Source: Candidatus Cloacimonadota bacterium (GTDB lineage Bacteria; Cloacimonadota; Cloacimonadia; Cloacimonadales; JAIOQZ01). Taken from it: DNA of 6,415 nt. Of the stretch, positions 1-6,348 are shown in pieces; positions within the stretch are counted from its first letter, which is position 1; the number at the start of each line of letters is the position of its first letter. The position numbers and the translations under genes are program-made. Below the pieces are notes generated by a model. The model searched no databases, was not told where the DNA came from, and saw only the letters and a list, made by a program, of their open reading frames with translations. The stretch lies in NCBI GenBank assembly GCA_021106755.1, contig JAIOTM010000103.1, positions 1 through 6,415 of the forward strand, written 5' to 3'.

Positions 1-160
1 AGGATTTTCAGCATCCTCGAAGTTGTACAAATCCCGTAATTTCATAAATCCTGTTCAGATTCAGACAATCCAAATCATCACCAATAACACATTTCCTTTG
101 ACAAAAGAGAGGTAATAAATTTCTTTTTACTGTCGTGATAACGGCATAAGGAGCTTACAC
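1..160. other. Leader region upstream of the operon, no supported gene
   Basis: I cannot support a gene here. A minus-strand frame begins with ATG at 45 and runs off the left edge, reading MKLRDLYNFEDAENP. This could be the first 15 residues of a divergent gene, but its only ribosome-binding-like sequence (AGGA) ends just 3 bases before the ATG. A second minus-strand frame is open from about 153 to a TGA at 10-8, but it has no ATG and overlaps the first, so both cannot be real. On the + strand the apbE frame is closed by TAA at 113-115, which limits how far upstream apbE can begin. A TTTGACA element lies at 97-103, but no good -10 box follows at 16-18 bases. It is likely that the operon promoter is in this stretch. 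Confidence 0.4.
147..153 (+). promoter_or_regulatory. Ribosome binding site fixing a TTG start for apbE
   Basis: TAAGGAG at 147-153 is a near-perfect Shine-Dalgarno sequence ending 7 bases before the TTG at 161. There is no in-frame ATG between the upstream stop (TAA, 113-115) and this TTG. Starting here gives a protein beginning MKKKDW directly followed by a hydrophobic segment, as expected for an exported or membrane-anchored ApbE. The site therefore decides the start. Confidence 0.8.
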
Positions 161-1147
161 TTGAAGAAAAAGGACTGGATATATCTGTTGCTACTGCTAA
201 TGGTTTTGGGTTATTCTGTTTATCGGTATGTAACCAACGAATTTACTGTTAAAGAATCCCGGATTTTATTGGATACTTTTGTGGAAATCAACGTGGTAAG
301 CAGTAATAAGAATATTACTGTTGCTGTGGATAGTGCTTTTGTGCTCATTGCCGGGTATGATGATAGATTTTCTTATTTCAACCCTGAGAGTGAAGTCTCC
401 CAAATGAACAATGCCACATCCGACAGCGTGATAATCAGCAACGAGTTAGCGGAAATGCTACTCCTCGCGGAAAAGCTCTACCACGAGTCTGATTCTCTAT
501 ACGATGTTACTATTGGTAATCTGGCAGACCTGTGGAATTTCGACGAACCAGTAGTACCTTCTGAGCAAGCAATTCGCACCGCCCAGACTGCTACCGGATT
601 TCACAAAATGAAGCTTGAAAACAATATGCTGAAGCGTCCGCCGGGATTCAGAATCAATCTGGGAAGTATTGCCAAAGGTTATATAGTTGATAAAGCAGTT
701 GAGTTATTGCAGTCTTATGATGTAAGTTACGGATATATCAACGCCGGAGGTGACATTCGTTATTTCGGTGAAATAGAGCCGCACTGGGTTGGCATCCGGC
801 ATCCCCGCGATTCCAATGCTATCATTGATACGCTCTATCTTCAGCAGTGCGCTGTTGTAACATCGGGTGACTACGAAAGGTACTTCATTGTGGATGGAGT
901 ACGTTATCATCATATTATCAATCCAAAAACCGGTTTGCCAGTGGAAAACACGATTTCCGTGACAGTTATCGCACCTAACGCTTTTCTCGCGGACGCACTT
1001 TCCACAGCATTGTTCCTGATGCCACCTGAGAAAGCGATTGAGTTATCGAAAAGCTATCATGGTGTGGACGCGGTAATCTATTATCGAAGCGGTGAAGATA
1101 TAATCTCTATGAAAAGTAGCGGAATGAAGGTGTACTTAAAACCATGA
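161..1147 (+). CDS. apbE: FAD:protein FMN transferase (ApbE family), membrane-anchored
   Basis: ApbE enzymes use FAD to attach FMN covalently to a Thr or Ser of exported or membrane proteins, such as RnfG/NqrC-type subunits and FMN-binding-domain proteins. The 328-residue product has a positively charged N-terminus and a hydrophobic segment at about residues 6-20, with no lipobox Cys, so an uncleaved anchor with the enzyme outside the membrane is likely. Family motifs follow in order: LYDVTIGNLADLWNF (113-127), LGSIAKGYIVDKA (168-180), INAGGDI (193-199), TSGDYERYF (234-242), HIINPKTGLP (251-260) and ADALSTALFLM (277-287). The last contains the Asp and Thr that bind magnesium in characterised ApbE/Ftp proteins. 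Length is normal for the family. The start is TTG, supported by TAAGGAG. The stop overlaps the folE2 start (ATGA, 1144-1147), so the two are probably translationally coupled. No flavinylation target is encoded in the window. Confidence 0.94.
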   Translation: MKKKDWIYLLLLLMVLGYSVYRYVTNEFTVKESRILLDTFVEINVVSSNKNITVAVDSAFVLIAGYDDRFSYFNPESEVSQMNNATSDSVIISNELAEMLLLAEKLYHESDSLYDVTIGNLADLWNFDEPVVPSEQAIRTAQTATGFHKMKLENNMLKRPPGFRINLGSIAKGYIVDKAVELLQSYDVSYGYINAGGDIRYFGEIEPHWVGIRHPRDSNAIIDTLYLQQCAVVTSGDYERYFIVDGVRYHHIINPKTGLPVENTISVTVIAPNAFLADALSTALFLMPPEKAIELSKSYHGVDAVIYYRSGEDIISMKSSGMKVYLKP

Positions 1148-1926
1148 GCGATGTAAAAGATATTCAGAACTCTCACGACAAGCGGAGAATTCCGATTCAG
1201 CGCGTAGGGGTGAAAGATATTCGCTACCCGATAGTAGTGGAAGATCGCGAAAACGGTGAGCAACACACAATTGCTGAAATGGACATCTATGTGAACTTGC
1301 CGCATCATCACCGCGGAACTCACATGAGCCGTTTCATTAAGGTACTTAACGATTATCATGAGACGACTTTCATTCACAAACTACATGAATTTCTCGAATC
1401 TATCCGGCGTGAATTAGATGCGGACAGTGCTTACACCCGCATTTCGTTTCCCTATTTTATCCGAAAAGCAGCACCGGTTTCAGGTATCAAATCGCTGATG
1501 TCTTACGAGTGCAGTTTCGAGGCTGCCTTAGAGAAAGATTTCAGCCTGACACTTGGCGTTAAAGTACCAGTTATGTCGCTGTGTCCATGCTCTAAGGAGA
1601 TTAGCAAATACGGCGCGCATAATCAGCGTTCATATATCAATATCGAAGTCTGTATGGACGATTTTATCTGGTTAGAAGAGCTAATCCGCTATGCCGAAGA
1701 TAGTGCCAGTTCCGAACTCTACTCACTTCTTAAAAGAGTGGATGAAAAACATGTTACTGAAGTCTCGTACGAAAACCCGAAGTTTGTCGAAGATATCGTG
1801 CGTGACCTCGCAATAAAACTACGAAAGGATAGTCGTATCAGTTGGTTCAGGATTGAGTCCGTTAATATGGAATCAATTCACAACCACAGTGCGTACGCTT
1901 GTATAGAATGGCAGAAAAACAATTAA
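1144..1926 (+). CDS. folE2: GTP cyclohydrolase I, type 2 (FolE2/MptA family)
   Basis: FolE2 converts GTP to 7,8-dihydroneopterin triphosphate, the first step towards tetrahydrofolate and also the precursor of the queuosine intermediate preQ0. It is a cytosolic, metal-dependent enzyme unrelated in close sequence to FolE. The 260-residue product is full length. The hallmark LCPCSKEIS segment places Cys147 and Cys149, followed by GAHNQRSY with His159. Glu216 (KFVED), Glu243 and His246 (MESIHNHSA) lie where metal and substrate ligands are found in the studied Neisseria FolE2, as I remember its numbering. The N-terminal IPIQRVGVKDIRYPI stretch is also typical. FolE2 accepts several metals and is often used when zinc is scarce, but I see no zinc-regulator site here. 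The ATG overlaps the apbE stop by four bases; GAAGG at 1126-1130 is a distant, weak ribosome site, so coupling is likely. No other folate or queuosine gene is nearby. Confidence 0.96.
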   Translation: MSDVKDIQNSHDKRRIPIQRVGVKDIRYPIVVEDRENGEQHTIAEMDIYVNLPHHHRGTHMSRFIKVLNDYHETTFIHKLHEFLESIRRELDADSAYTRISFPYFIRKAAPVSGIKSLMSYECSFEAALEKDFSLTLGVKVPVMSLCPCSKEISKYGAHNQRSYINIEVCMDDFIWLEELIRYAEDSASSELYSLLKRVDEKHVTEVSYENPKFVEDIVRDLAIKLRKDSRISWFRIESVNMESIHNHSAYACIEWQKNN

Positions 1927-4448
1927 ATATCAAATCGAAAACACTCGCGAACGGTTTCAAACTCATCTGGAATAAAGAGAGTGCCAATCCGCTTGTCAGC
2001 TTGCAATTATTTGTACGTATGGGTTCTAACTGGGAATCTGAGCAGGAAGCCGGATTCTCGCACCTGACTGAGCATCTTGTTTTCAAATCCACGGAGCTTT
2101 ATCCCGTTAACGCTATAACTGATAAAGCAGTTTCTCTTGGTGCTCAGATAAACGCCTATACGGAGTACGATTCCACCTGCTTCTTCCTCTCTCTACCCTC
2201 TGAATTTCTTGGAGAGGGTCTTGAGATACTGGCGGAGCTTACCCGGCACGCGAATTTCTCGGAAGAGGACTTTCGCTTTGAGCGAGGTGTGGTTATTGAA
2301 GAAATTAAGCAGTACGAAAATGACGCGGTTGAAACATTTATTGAGTCGCTCCCTGGTTTATACTATAAATATAATCCTTACCGCAACTCCATATCCGGCA
2401 GAGAGGAAGTGCTTAAAAACTCTACTCATCAACAATTAGAAGCTTTTTACAGAAAGTGGTACACTCCCGACAACGCCTTCCTTGTGGTGACGGGGGATTT
2501 GTCCGAAGATAAGTTAATGAAGTACATTGACACTTATTTTGCCACCTGGGCGGGCGAAGCTCCCAAAAAGCAGAATATTCAGGATGAACCATTTCCAGTT
2601 AGCGGAAAATTCAAATCTATCAAGGGCAAAGTAAGTCAGGATGTGTTAGCCTGGGTTGTTCCAGAGCTGAAGGATATTCACCCGCAATCTTACGCTCTGA
2701 TGATTGGGATGAAAGCTTTCGCGGGAAACAAGGAATCACGGCTATACAAACGCCTGTTCGAGGAAGAGAAGCTGATTGACTCAATCAGGATTCATTCTTT
2801 CAGCGGTATTTTGAACGGCTTAACAGCTATAGTGATTAACCCTAAGAAGAACTCATCCCTGAACCGTATTGCCGCTGTGTTTATGGAGGAGTTTCATCAA
2901 CTTCTGGATGGCGGATTGAGATTCAGCGAGTTTGAAAAGCAGAAGCGGGACGCCCCTTTTTCCTACCGGTATTCACTCGAATATATGGATTCTCTCGGGC
3001 AATGCCTTGGCAGTGAAGAAATCATTGAAGATTACCGTCAGTTTGAGTTGTATCCCCAGCGAATCGGTAAGATTACAAAGTCGGAAGTAGATGAAGCTAT
3101 GTGTAGCTACTTTACTCCACAGTCGTTGCACTGCTACCATCTTGGAAAGAAACAGATTGAGCTGGATACAAACGCGGTGGTGGTAAACCGCTCAAAAATA
3201 AGCAACACCTTTTCGCGGGATAACTACACGGAATATCGGCTGGATTGCGGAATGAAGCTGTGCCTGAAGCATATAACAGGTCGTCCAACAATTGGGGTAT
3301 CGATGGCAATTGATGCCAGCCAGCTTCACGAACCAGAGTGGCAACGTGGAATCAATCAAATGACTGCGATGATGCTCCTTTATGGCAGTGAGAAACGAAA
3401 TTACCGTCAGTTACTGGATTTCACTGCCCAGCATGGTATAATGCTGCATGTTTCACCGAGAACAGAATTGACCCTGATGAACATGAAATGCTTTACGGAT
3501 ACACTCTTTACAGGGCTTGATCTTCTAATAGAAACTCTGTTTCAGCCTGTATTTCCTCAAGAGCATTTTGATAATATCCGTAAGACGATAATGAGTGCCC
3601 AGAGCAGGATAAAAGACAAACCGGGACGCTATGGACTTCAGCAGTGGAACCGGATGATACTTGGTACAGACAGTAATTTTCATAACAGGAACGGTACTCA
3701 AACCCAGTTGCGAAAACTCTCCCGCCAACAACTTATTGGCTGGCATAAGAACATGTTTGGAGCTTCCGGCATGACACTCTCTCTCGTCGGAGACTTTCAA
3801 AGTGAATTCGTTGCCAATTATCTTAATAAACTGCTGAATCATCCCGATTCCGCTGGCAAAAGGCTCTCGAAATCAACCCGGATATTTCCACGGGAATTAA
3901 GAACAAAATACAAGAGAACAGGCACTAACCAGTCGGTTATTAACCTTGGTGGATTTGGTATTTCTTCATCAAACAAGAAAGATTATACTACTATGTACGT
4001 GTTGTCCGAGCTACTTGGCGGAGACCTTAATTCACGTTTATTCGTAGAGTTACGGGAGCGGATGGGAGTGGCTTACTCGGTAGGTTTTATTACAAGAGCG
4101 ACCCATGATATTGGTTTGTTCCGGGCGGCAGCAATTGCCGACAAAGCACGGGAGAAAGAGACTATAACCGCGATGAAGCGGGTGCTGTCTGCATCAACGG
4201 AAGAAGGTCATTTCTCTATAGAAGAACTTGAGACAGTCAGAAATTCTATTCGTGGAAGCAGGCTTCTCGCGGATGAAAGCGTACTTAATCAGGCAGAAAC
4301 TCTTACTACTCTTTCTTTGCTGGGATATAGTTACCAATTTTATTTAGATAGAAATAATCGCTTGCAAAAAGTAACCTTAGAAGATATTCAGCAGCTCGCG
4401 AAACGACTCTTCAAAGATGAAAACTATTACCTGCATGTGTTGTCATAA
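1908..4448 (+). CDS. M16 family zinc metallopeptidase, double-length (pitrilysin/insulinase type)
   Basis: M16 peptidases are clamshell zinc proteases that degrade peptides or process precursors. The N-terminal half carries the inverted zinc motif HxxEH as HLTEH (residues 52-56 counting from ATG 1908) and the third ligand Glu at about 132 in ERGVVIEEI, 76 residues later as expected. The remainder of this half (to about 415) includes ESRLYKRLFEEEKL. The second half (about 440-846) repeats the fold. Its position matching HxxEH reads GINQMTAMMLLYG and has no metal ligands, so it is a structural half; near the end LRERMGVAYSV (715-725) holds the Arg and Tyr typical of the substrate-binding C-terminal domain. 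About 846 residues suits a two-half single-chain enzyme. There is no signal peptide, so it is probably cytoplasmic. I prefer ATG 1908 to TTG 1899; neither has a clear ribosome site. It overlaps folE2 by 19 bases. The substrate is unknown. Confidence 0.93.
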   Translation: MAEKQLNIKSKTLANGFKLIWNKESANPLVSLQLFVRMGSNWESEQEAGFSHLTEHLVFKSTELYPVNAITDKAVSLGAQINAYTEYDSTCFFLSLPSEFLGEGLEILAELTRHANFSEEDFRFERGVVIEEIKQYENDAVETFIESLPGLYYKYNPYRNSISGREEVLKNSTHQQLEAFYRKWYTPDNAFLVVTGDLSEDKLMKYIDTYFATWAGEAPKKQNIQDEPFPVSGKFKSIKGKVSQDVLAWVVPELKDIHPQSYALMIGMKAFAGNKESRLYKRLFEEEKLIDSIRIHSFSGILNGLTAIVINPKKNSSLNRIAAVFMEEFHQLLDGGLRFSEFEKQKRDAPFSYRYSLEYMDSLGQCLGSEEIIEDYRQFELYPQRIGKITKSEVDEAMCSYFTPQSLHCYHLGKKQIELDTNAVVVNRSKISNTFSRDNYTEYRLDCGMKLCLKHITGRPTIGVSMAIDASQLHEPEWQRGINQMTAMMLLYGSEKRNYRQLLDFTAQHGIMLHVSPRTELTLMNMKCFTDTLFTGLDLLIETLFQPVFPQEHFDNIRKTIMSAQSRIKDKPGRYGLQQWNRMILGTDSNFHNRNGTQTQLRKLSRQQLIGWHKNMFGASGMTLSLVGDFQSEFVANYLNKLLNHPDSAGKRLSKSTRIFPRELRTKYKRTGTNQSVINLGGFGISSSNKKDYTTMYVLSELLGGDLNSRLFVELRERMGVAYSVGFITRATHDIGLFRAAAIADKAREKETITAMKRVLSASTEEGHFSIEELETVRNSIRGSRLLADESVLNQAETLTTLSLLGYSYQFYLDRNNRLQKVTLEDIQQLAKRLFKDENYYLHVLS

Positions 4449-4456
4449 AGGAAACT

Positions 4457-5230
4457 ATGTTTACAGCCGGACTTGATATTGGTTCCCGTATGACTAAAGC
4501 GGTTCTTTTCGATATCAGGCAAAACAAAATTCTCGGCACACGCATTTCTGATACAGGCATAAAGCCGGGAGAGACTTCCATGCTACTTCTGAATGAATTA
4601 TTGGAAGAGTATGGCATCAAAAAAGAGCAACTATCCGGCATTGCTTCTACGGGATATGGTCGGCGGCGGTTAGATATTGCCGAGATACAAATCCCCGAAA
4701 TTTCCTGCCATGCTCTTGGCGTACATTTTCTTATTCCGAACGCGAGAACAGTTATCGATATTGGCGGTCAGGACTCTAAGGTTATCTCTATCAACGAGAA
4801 CGGCAAAGTGCTGGACTTTGTAATGAACGACAAGTGCGCTGCCGGAACCGGGCGGTTTCTCGAAATTGTCTCAGAAATACTCGACACCGATGTTGAGGGG
4901 CTTTCAATAATTGCGGAATCTGCTGACGATGTTGTTGCTCTTAGTAACACCTGTGTTGTGTTTGCCGAGTCGGAGATTATCGGGCTTATCGCCGAAGGCG
5001 TTGAGCCGGGAGTTATCGCTGCCAGCGTTTATGAGTCGGTTGCTTCGCGGGTAAGGCAACTTGCTTCAAGCTTGAAATTAGAAGATGATATCGTCTTTAC
5101 AGGCGGGGTTGCTCAGGCAACCGGAGCCTGCAAGGCAATGAGCCGCATTCTTAATACGCAGGTGCTTATACCCTCTATACCGTCCTACACCGGTGCTCTT
5201 GGGGCGGCCTTGAAAGCGGTGAATAGGTAG
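4457..5230 (+). CDS. HgdC/BadF-type [4Fe-4S] ATPase activase (acyl-CoA dehydratase activator family)
   Basis: These homodimeric iron-sulfur ATPases couple ATP hydrolysis to transfer of one low-potential electron into a partner: 2-hydroxyacyl-CoA dehydratases, benzoyl-CoA reductase, or other family members. The 257-residue protein shows the ASKHA fold: phosphate-1 loop GLDIGSRMTKAVLFD (5-19), phosphate-2 loop DIGGQDSKVI (101-110) and adenosine motif VFTGGVAQATGA (213-224). The cluster-binding cysteines are in NDKCAAGTGRF (Cys127) and SNTCVVFAESE (Cys166). Both positions and the length agree closely with Acidaminococcus HgdC as I remember it (260 residues, Cys127 and Cys166), so it should be functional and oxygen-sensitive. 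AAAGGA at 4447-4452 serves as ribosome site, 4 bases before the ATG, and the gene begins 8 bases after the M16 stop. No dehydratase subunit is in the window, so the true partner is unknown; hgdC-like describes the family only. Confidence 0.94.
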   Translation: MFTAGLDIGSRMTKAVLFDIRQNKILGTRISDTGIKPGETSMLLLNELLEEYGIKKEQLSGIASTGYGRRRLDIAEIQIPEISCHALGVHFLIPNARTVIDIGGQDSKVISINENGKVLDFVMNDKCAAGTGRFLEIVSEILDTDVEGLSIIAESADDVVALSNTCVVFAESEIIGLIAEGVEPGVIAASVYESVASRVRQLASSLKLEDDIVFTGGVAQATGACKAMSRILNTQVLIPSIPSYTGALGAALKAVNR

Positions 5231-5243
5231 GTCGTTTTTCAAA

Positions 5244-5280
5244 GGTTTGCTCACAATCTGATAGAACCAGAAGACAAACC
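5244..5280. repeat. Nested inverted repeat after the activase gene
   Basis: GGTTTG (5244-5249) pairs with CAAACC (5275-5280), and inside it TCTG (5257-5260) pairs with CAGA (5268-5271) around a 7-base loop. The stems are short and the internal loop is large. No T tract follows, so it does not qualify as an intrinsic terminator by itself. It may be an mRNA 3'-end structure or chance. Confidence 0.2.
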
Positions 5281-5320
5281 AGATGTTTCTAAAAATGGAT
5301 GTATCACTGCTGACAACAAT

Positions 5321-5355
5321 TAGCTTGACATTCTTTCAATGCTGTTTCTTTTTTT
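5321..5355 (+). terminator. Weak Rho-independent terminator candidate for the operon
   Basis: AGCTTGA (5322-5328) pairs with TCAA-T-GCT (5336-5343) with one bulged T, giving seven base pairs and a 7-base loop; a U-G wobble at 5321/5344 can extend it. It is followed by GTTTCTTTTTTT, so nearly all bases from 5345 to 5355 are T. The stem has only three G-C pairs, so it is weak. Its position, about 90 bases after the activase stop and just ahead of the next promoter, suits the end of the operon. Confidence 0.4.
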
Positions 5356-5381
5356 GACATAGATATTTAAATAACTATGAG
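5354..5381 (+). promoter_or_regulatory. Sigma-70-like promoter candidate for the lipoprotein gene
   Basis: TTGACA (5354-5359) is a perfect -35 hexamer. After a 16-base spacer comes TATGAG (5376-5381), a partial -10 match. The predicted transcript would start near 5388 and leave a leader of roughly 45 bases before the ATG at 5434. The -35 box directly abuts the T tract of the terminator candidate. Another TTGACA at 5325-5330 has no usable -10 box. Confidence 0.42.
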
Positions 5382-5433
5382 AATCTGTGTTATTACTGAA
5401 TGTGATGAAATAATGTAAAATCTGGAGAAAAAC

Positions 5434-5904
5434 ATGAAAGAAAGAAAAGCCCTGCTGTTTATGTTGATTATCGTTTTGTTTATCTTTATTTCCTGCAAAA
5501 AGGACAGTACTGGTTCTAACAACAATGCTGTTGCCACCGAAACCTGGGATATTAGTATTGAGACCAGAAGTAGCGGCACATGGACGTTGGAATTGCAGAC
5601 TGATGGAACTATTACAAGCTACGGTTCATGGAGTTACGGTTCGGAAGTAAGCTGTCCATATACTAATGCACCTATGATTATAACTGGCTCTGACTTTACT
5701 ATGGATGCAACTGGAACCGCGCATCATTCGGAATTCAATGTGGATTCGCAGTTTACTTTATCAGTTACAGGCACTTTCAACAACGGTACCGCAGCAGGAG
5801 AATATGTAATTGAATTCTCTGAAAATGAATGGCCAGAAACTACAAGCGGTGTTTGGACAGGTACTCTGGCAAGTGGTGAAGGGGTTACACCAACTGACCC
5901 GTAG
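5434..5904 (+). CDS. Small secreted lipoprotein of unknown function
   Basis: The 156-residue product has a classic lipoprotein signal: charged start MKERK, hydrophobic core (about residues 7-19) and lipobox-like FISC with Cys21 as the lipidation site. The next residues, KKDSTGSNNN, form a flexible polar linker. The mature part is rich in Thr, Ser, Gly and Trp and alternates like beta strands, for example SGTWTLELQTDG and SGVWTGTL, which suggests a small beta-barrel or beta-sandwich; the two Trp-containing segments may be related repeats. I do not recognise the family, and no catalytic motif is visible. GGAG at 5424-5427 lies 6 bases before the ATG. It stands alone behind its own promoter candidate, separate from the upstream operon. 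Lack of an Asp at position +2 suggests outer-membrane sorting if the host follows the E. coli rule, which is uncertain here. Confidence 0.78.
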   Translation: MKERKALLFMLIIVLFIFISCKKDSTGSNNNAVATETWDISIETRSSGTWTLELQTDGTITSYGSWSYGSEVSCPYTNAPMIITGSDFTMDATGTAHHSEFNVDSQFTLSVTGTFNNGTAAGEYVIEFSENEWPETTSGVWTGTLASGEGVTPTDP

Positions 5905-5934
5905 TGAAAGAATTAAGCTATTATCATATCACTC

Positions 5935-6049
5935 TAATTCTGATTTCCGGTCTGCTGATGAACTGAAAATAGAATTGCCCTACACTGGTGCACTTGAAGT
6001 AGCGTTGGAGGCGACCGCGGGAGGTAGCTCTGAGTGCTCCAGTTATTAA
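5935..6049 (+). pseudogene. Possible remnant of an activase-like gene 3' end
   Basis: This stretch is open in the frame ending at TAA 6047-6049, with no ATG of its own. The frame does extend back to TTG 5810 and ATG 5825, but that part lies inside the lipoprotein gene and looks like a shadow. Bases 5978-6013 encode PYTGALEVALEA, matching SYTGALGAALKA (residues 243-254) of the upstream activase at 8 of 12 residues and 26 of 36 bases. The segment at about 5995-6040 is visibly more GC-rich than its AT-rich surroundings, which is consistent with old coding sequence. The match is short and could be coincidence, and the residues before it (SADELKIEL) do not align well. None of the ATPase motifs or cluster cysteines are present, so no activity is expected. 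Confidence 0.28.
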
Positions 6050-6056
6050 ACTAAAA

Positions 6057-6086
6057 TTTGACATGCAAAATCTTCATAGTTATCTG
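6057..6086 (+). promoter_or_regulatory. Promoter candidate for the HNH gene
   Basis: TTTGACAT at 6057-6064 includes a perfect -35 TTGACA (6058-6063). A 17-base spacer leads to TATCTG (6081-6086), which shares only three bases with the -10 consensus. The distance from TTGACA to the start codon is 67 bases, similar to the other units in this window. Confidence 0.3.
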
Positions 6087-6124
6087 TTAAGAATGAATTA
6101 GATTAGTTGAGGAGAAATACTACA

Positions 6125-6348
6125 ATGAATAAAGCAAATTATTCAAAGAGAGCAAGAAAACCTATTGCTAAAGTCAGAGAAGAAAATTACTTCAGTATTC
6201 TAATTTCTGTTGCTCAATTTGTGGTAATATCCCAATTGTATATCATCACATAGAAGAATGGGCAAAAGAGAAATCTAATGATGAATCTTTATTAATACCT
6301 GTTTGTAATAAATGTCATCGTGATATACATAGTAAAAGTAATAACTAA
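6125..6348 (+). pseudogene. Small HNH endonuclease gene, frameshifted
   Basis: HNH proteins are zinc-stabilised metal-dependent nucleases. ATG 6125 follows TGAGGAG (6108-6114) at 10 bases. That frame encodes MNKANYSKRARKPIAKVREE, then loses similarity and stops at TAG 6251-6253 after 42 residues. The frame one base back, open from 6172 to TAA 6346-6348, encodes SNFCCSICGN, VYHHIEEWAKEK and IPVCNKCHRDIHSKS, a typical HNH core with two CxxC pairs and HH...CH...H. Restoring one A in the run at 6183-6186 joins them into a 74-residue protein with KLLQYSNFCC continuing naturally. Then the zinc cysteines are 30, 33, 61 and 64 and the catalytic-type histidine pair is 41-42. The position usually Asn (five before Cys61) is Leu. 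No standard -1 slippery heptamer is present, so mutation or a homopolymer sequencing error is likelier than programmed frameshifting. Confidence 0.72.

Noticed and set aside
98..118. TTGACA (98-103) with TAATAA (113-118) as a sigma-70 promoter for apbE
   Set aside because: The spacer is only 9 bases, far below the usual 16-18, and no -10 box is found at the right distance.
1899..1907. TTG at 1899 as the start of the M16 peptidase
   Set aside because: The in-frame ATG at 1908 is only three codons later and leads straight into the conserved N-terminus. Neither has a clear ribosome site, so the ATG is the simpler choice.
481..4448. M16 second half missing HxxEH as evidence of decay
   Set aside because: Loss of the metal motif in the second half is normal for single-chain double-length M16 enzymes; the rest of the half is intact.
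704..5579. Several minus-strand open frames of 60-105 codons within the + strand genes and around 5367-5579
   Set aside because: They lie opposite well-supported genes, have no recognisable motifs or ribosome sites, and look like shadows.
6020..6040. GGAG/CTCC hairpin as a terminator
   Set aside because: The stem is only four pairs around a 13-base loop, and no T tract follows immediately.
5810..6049. A 79-residue open frame starting inside the lipoprotein gene
   Set aside because: Its first part overlaps the lipoprotein gene out of frame, it has a TTG start with no good ribosome site, and only its last third looks coding-like. I kept only that part, as a possible remnant.
6181..6190. Programmed -1 frameshifting in the HNH gene
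   Set aside because: The bases at the junction, AGAAAATTAC, do not form an X XXY YYZ heptamer in the starting frame, and I see no obvious stimulatory hairpin just downstream.
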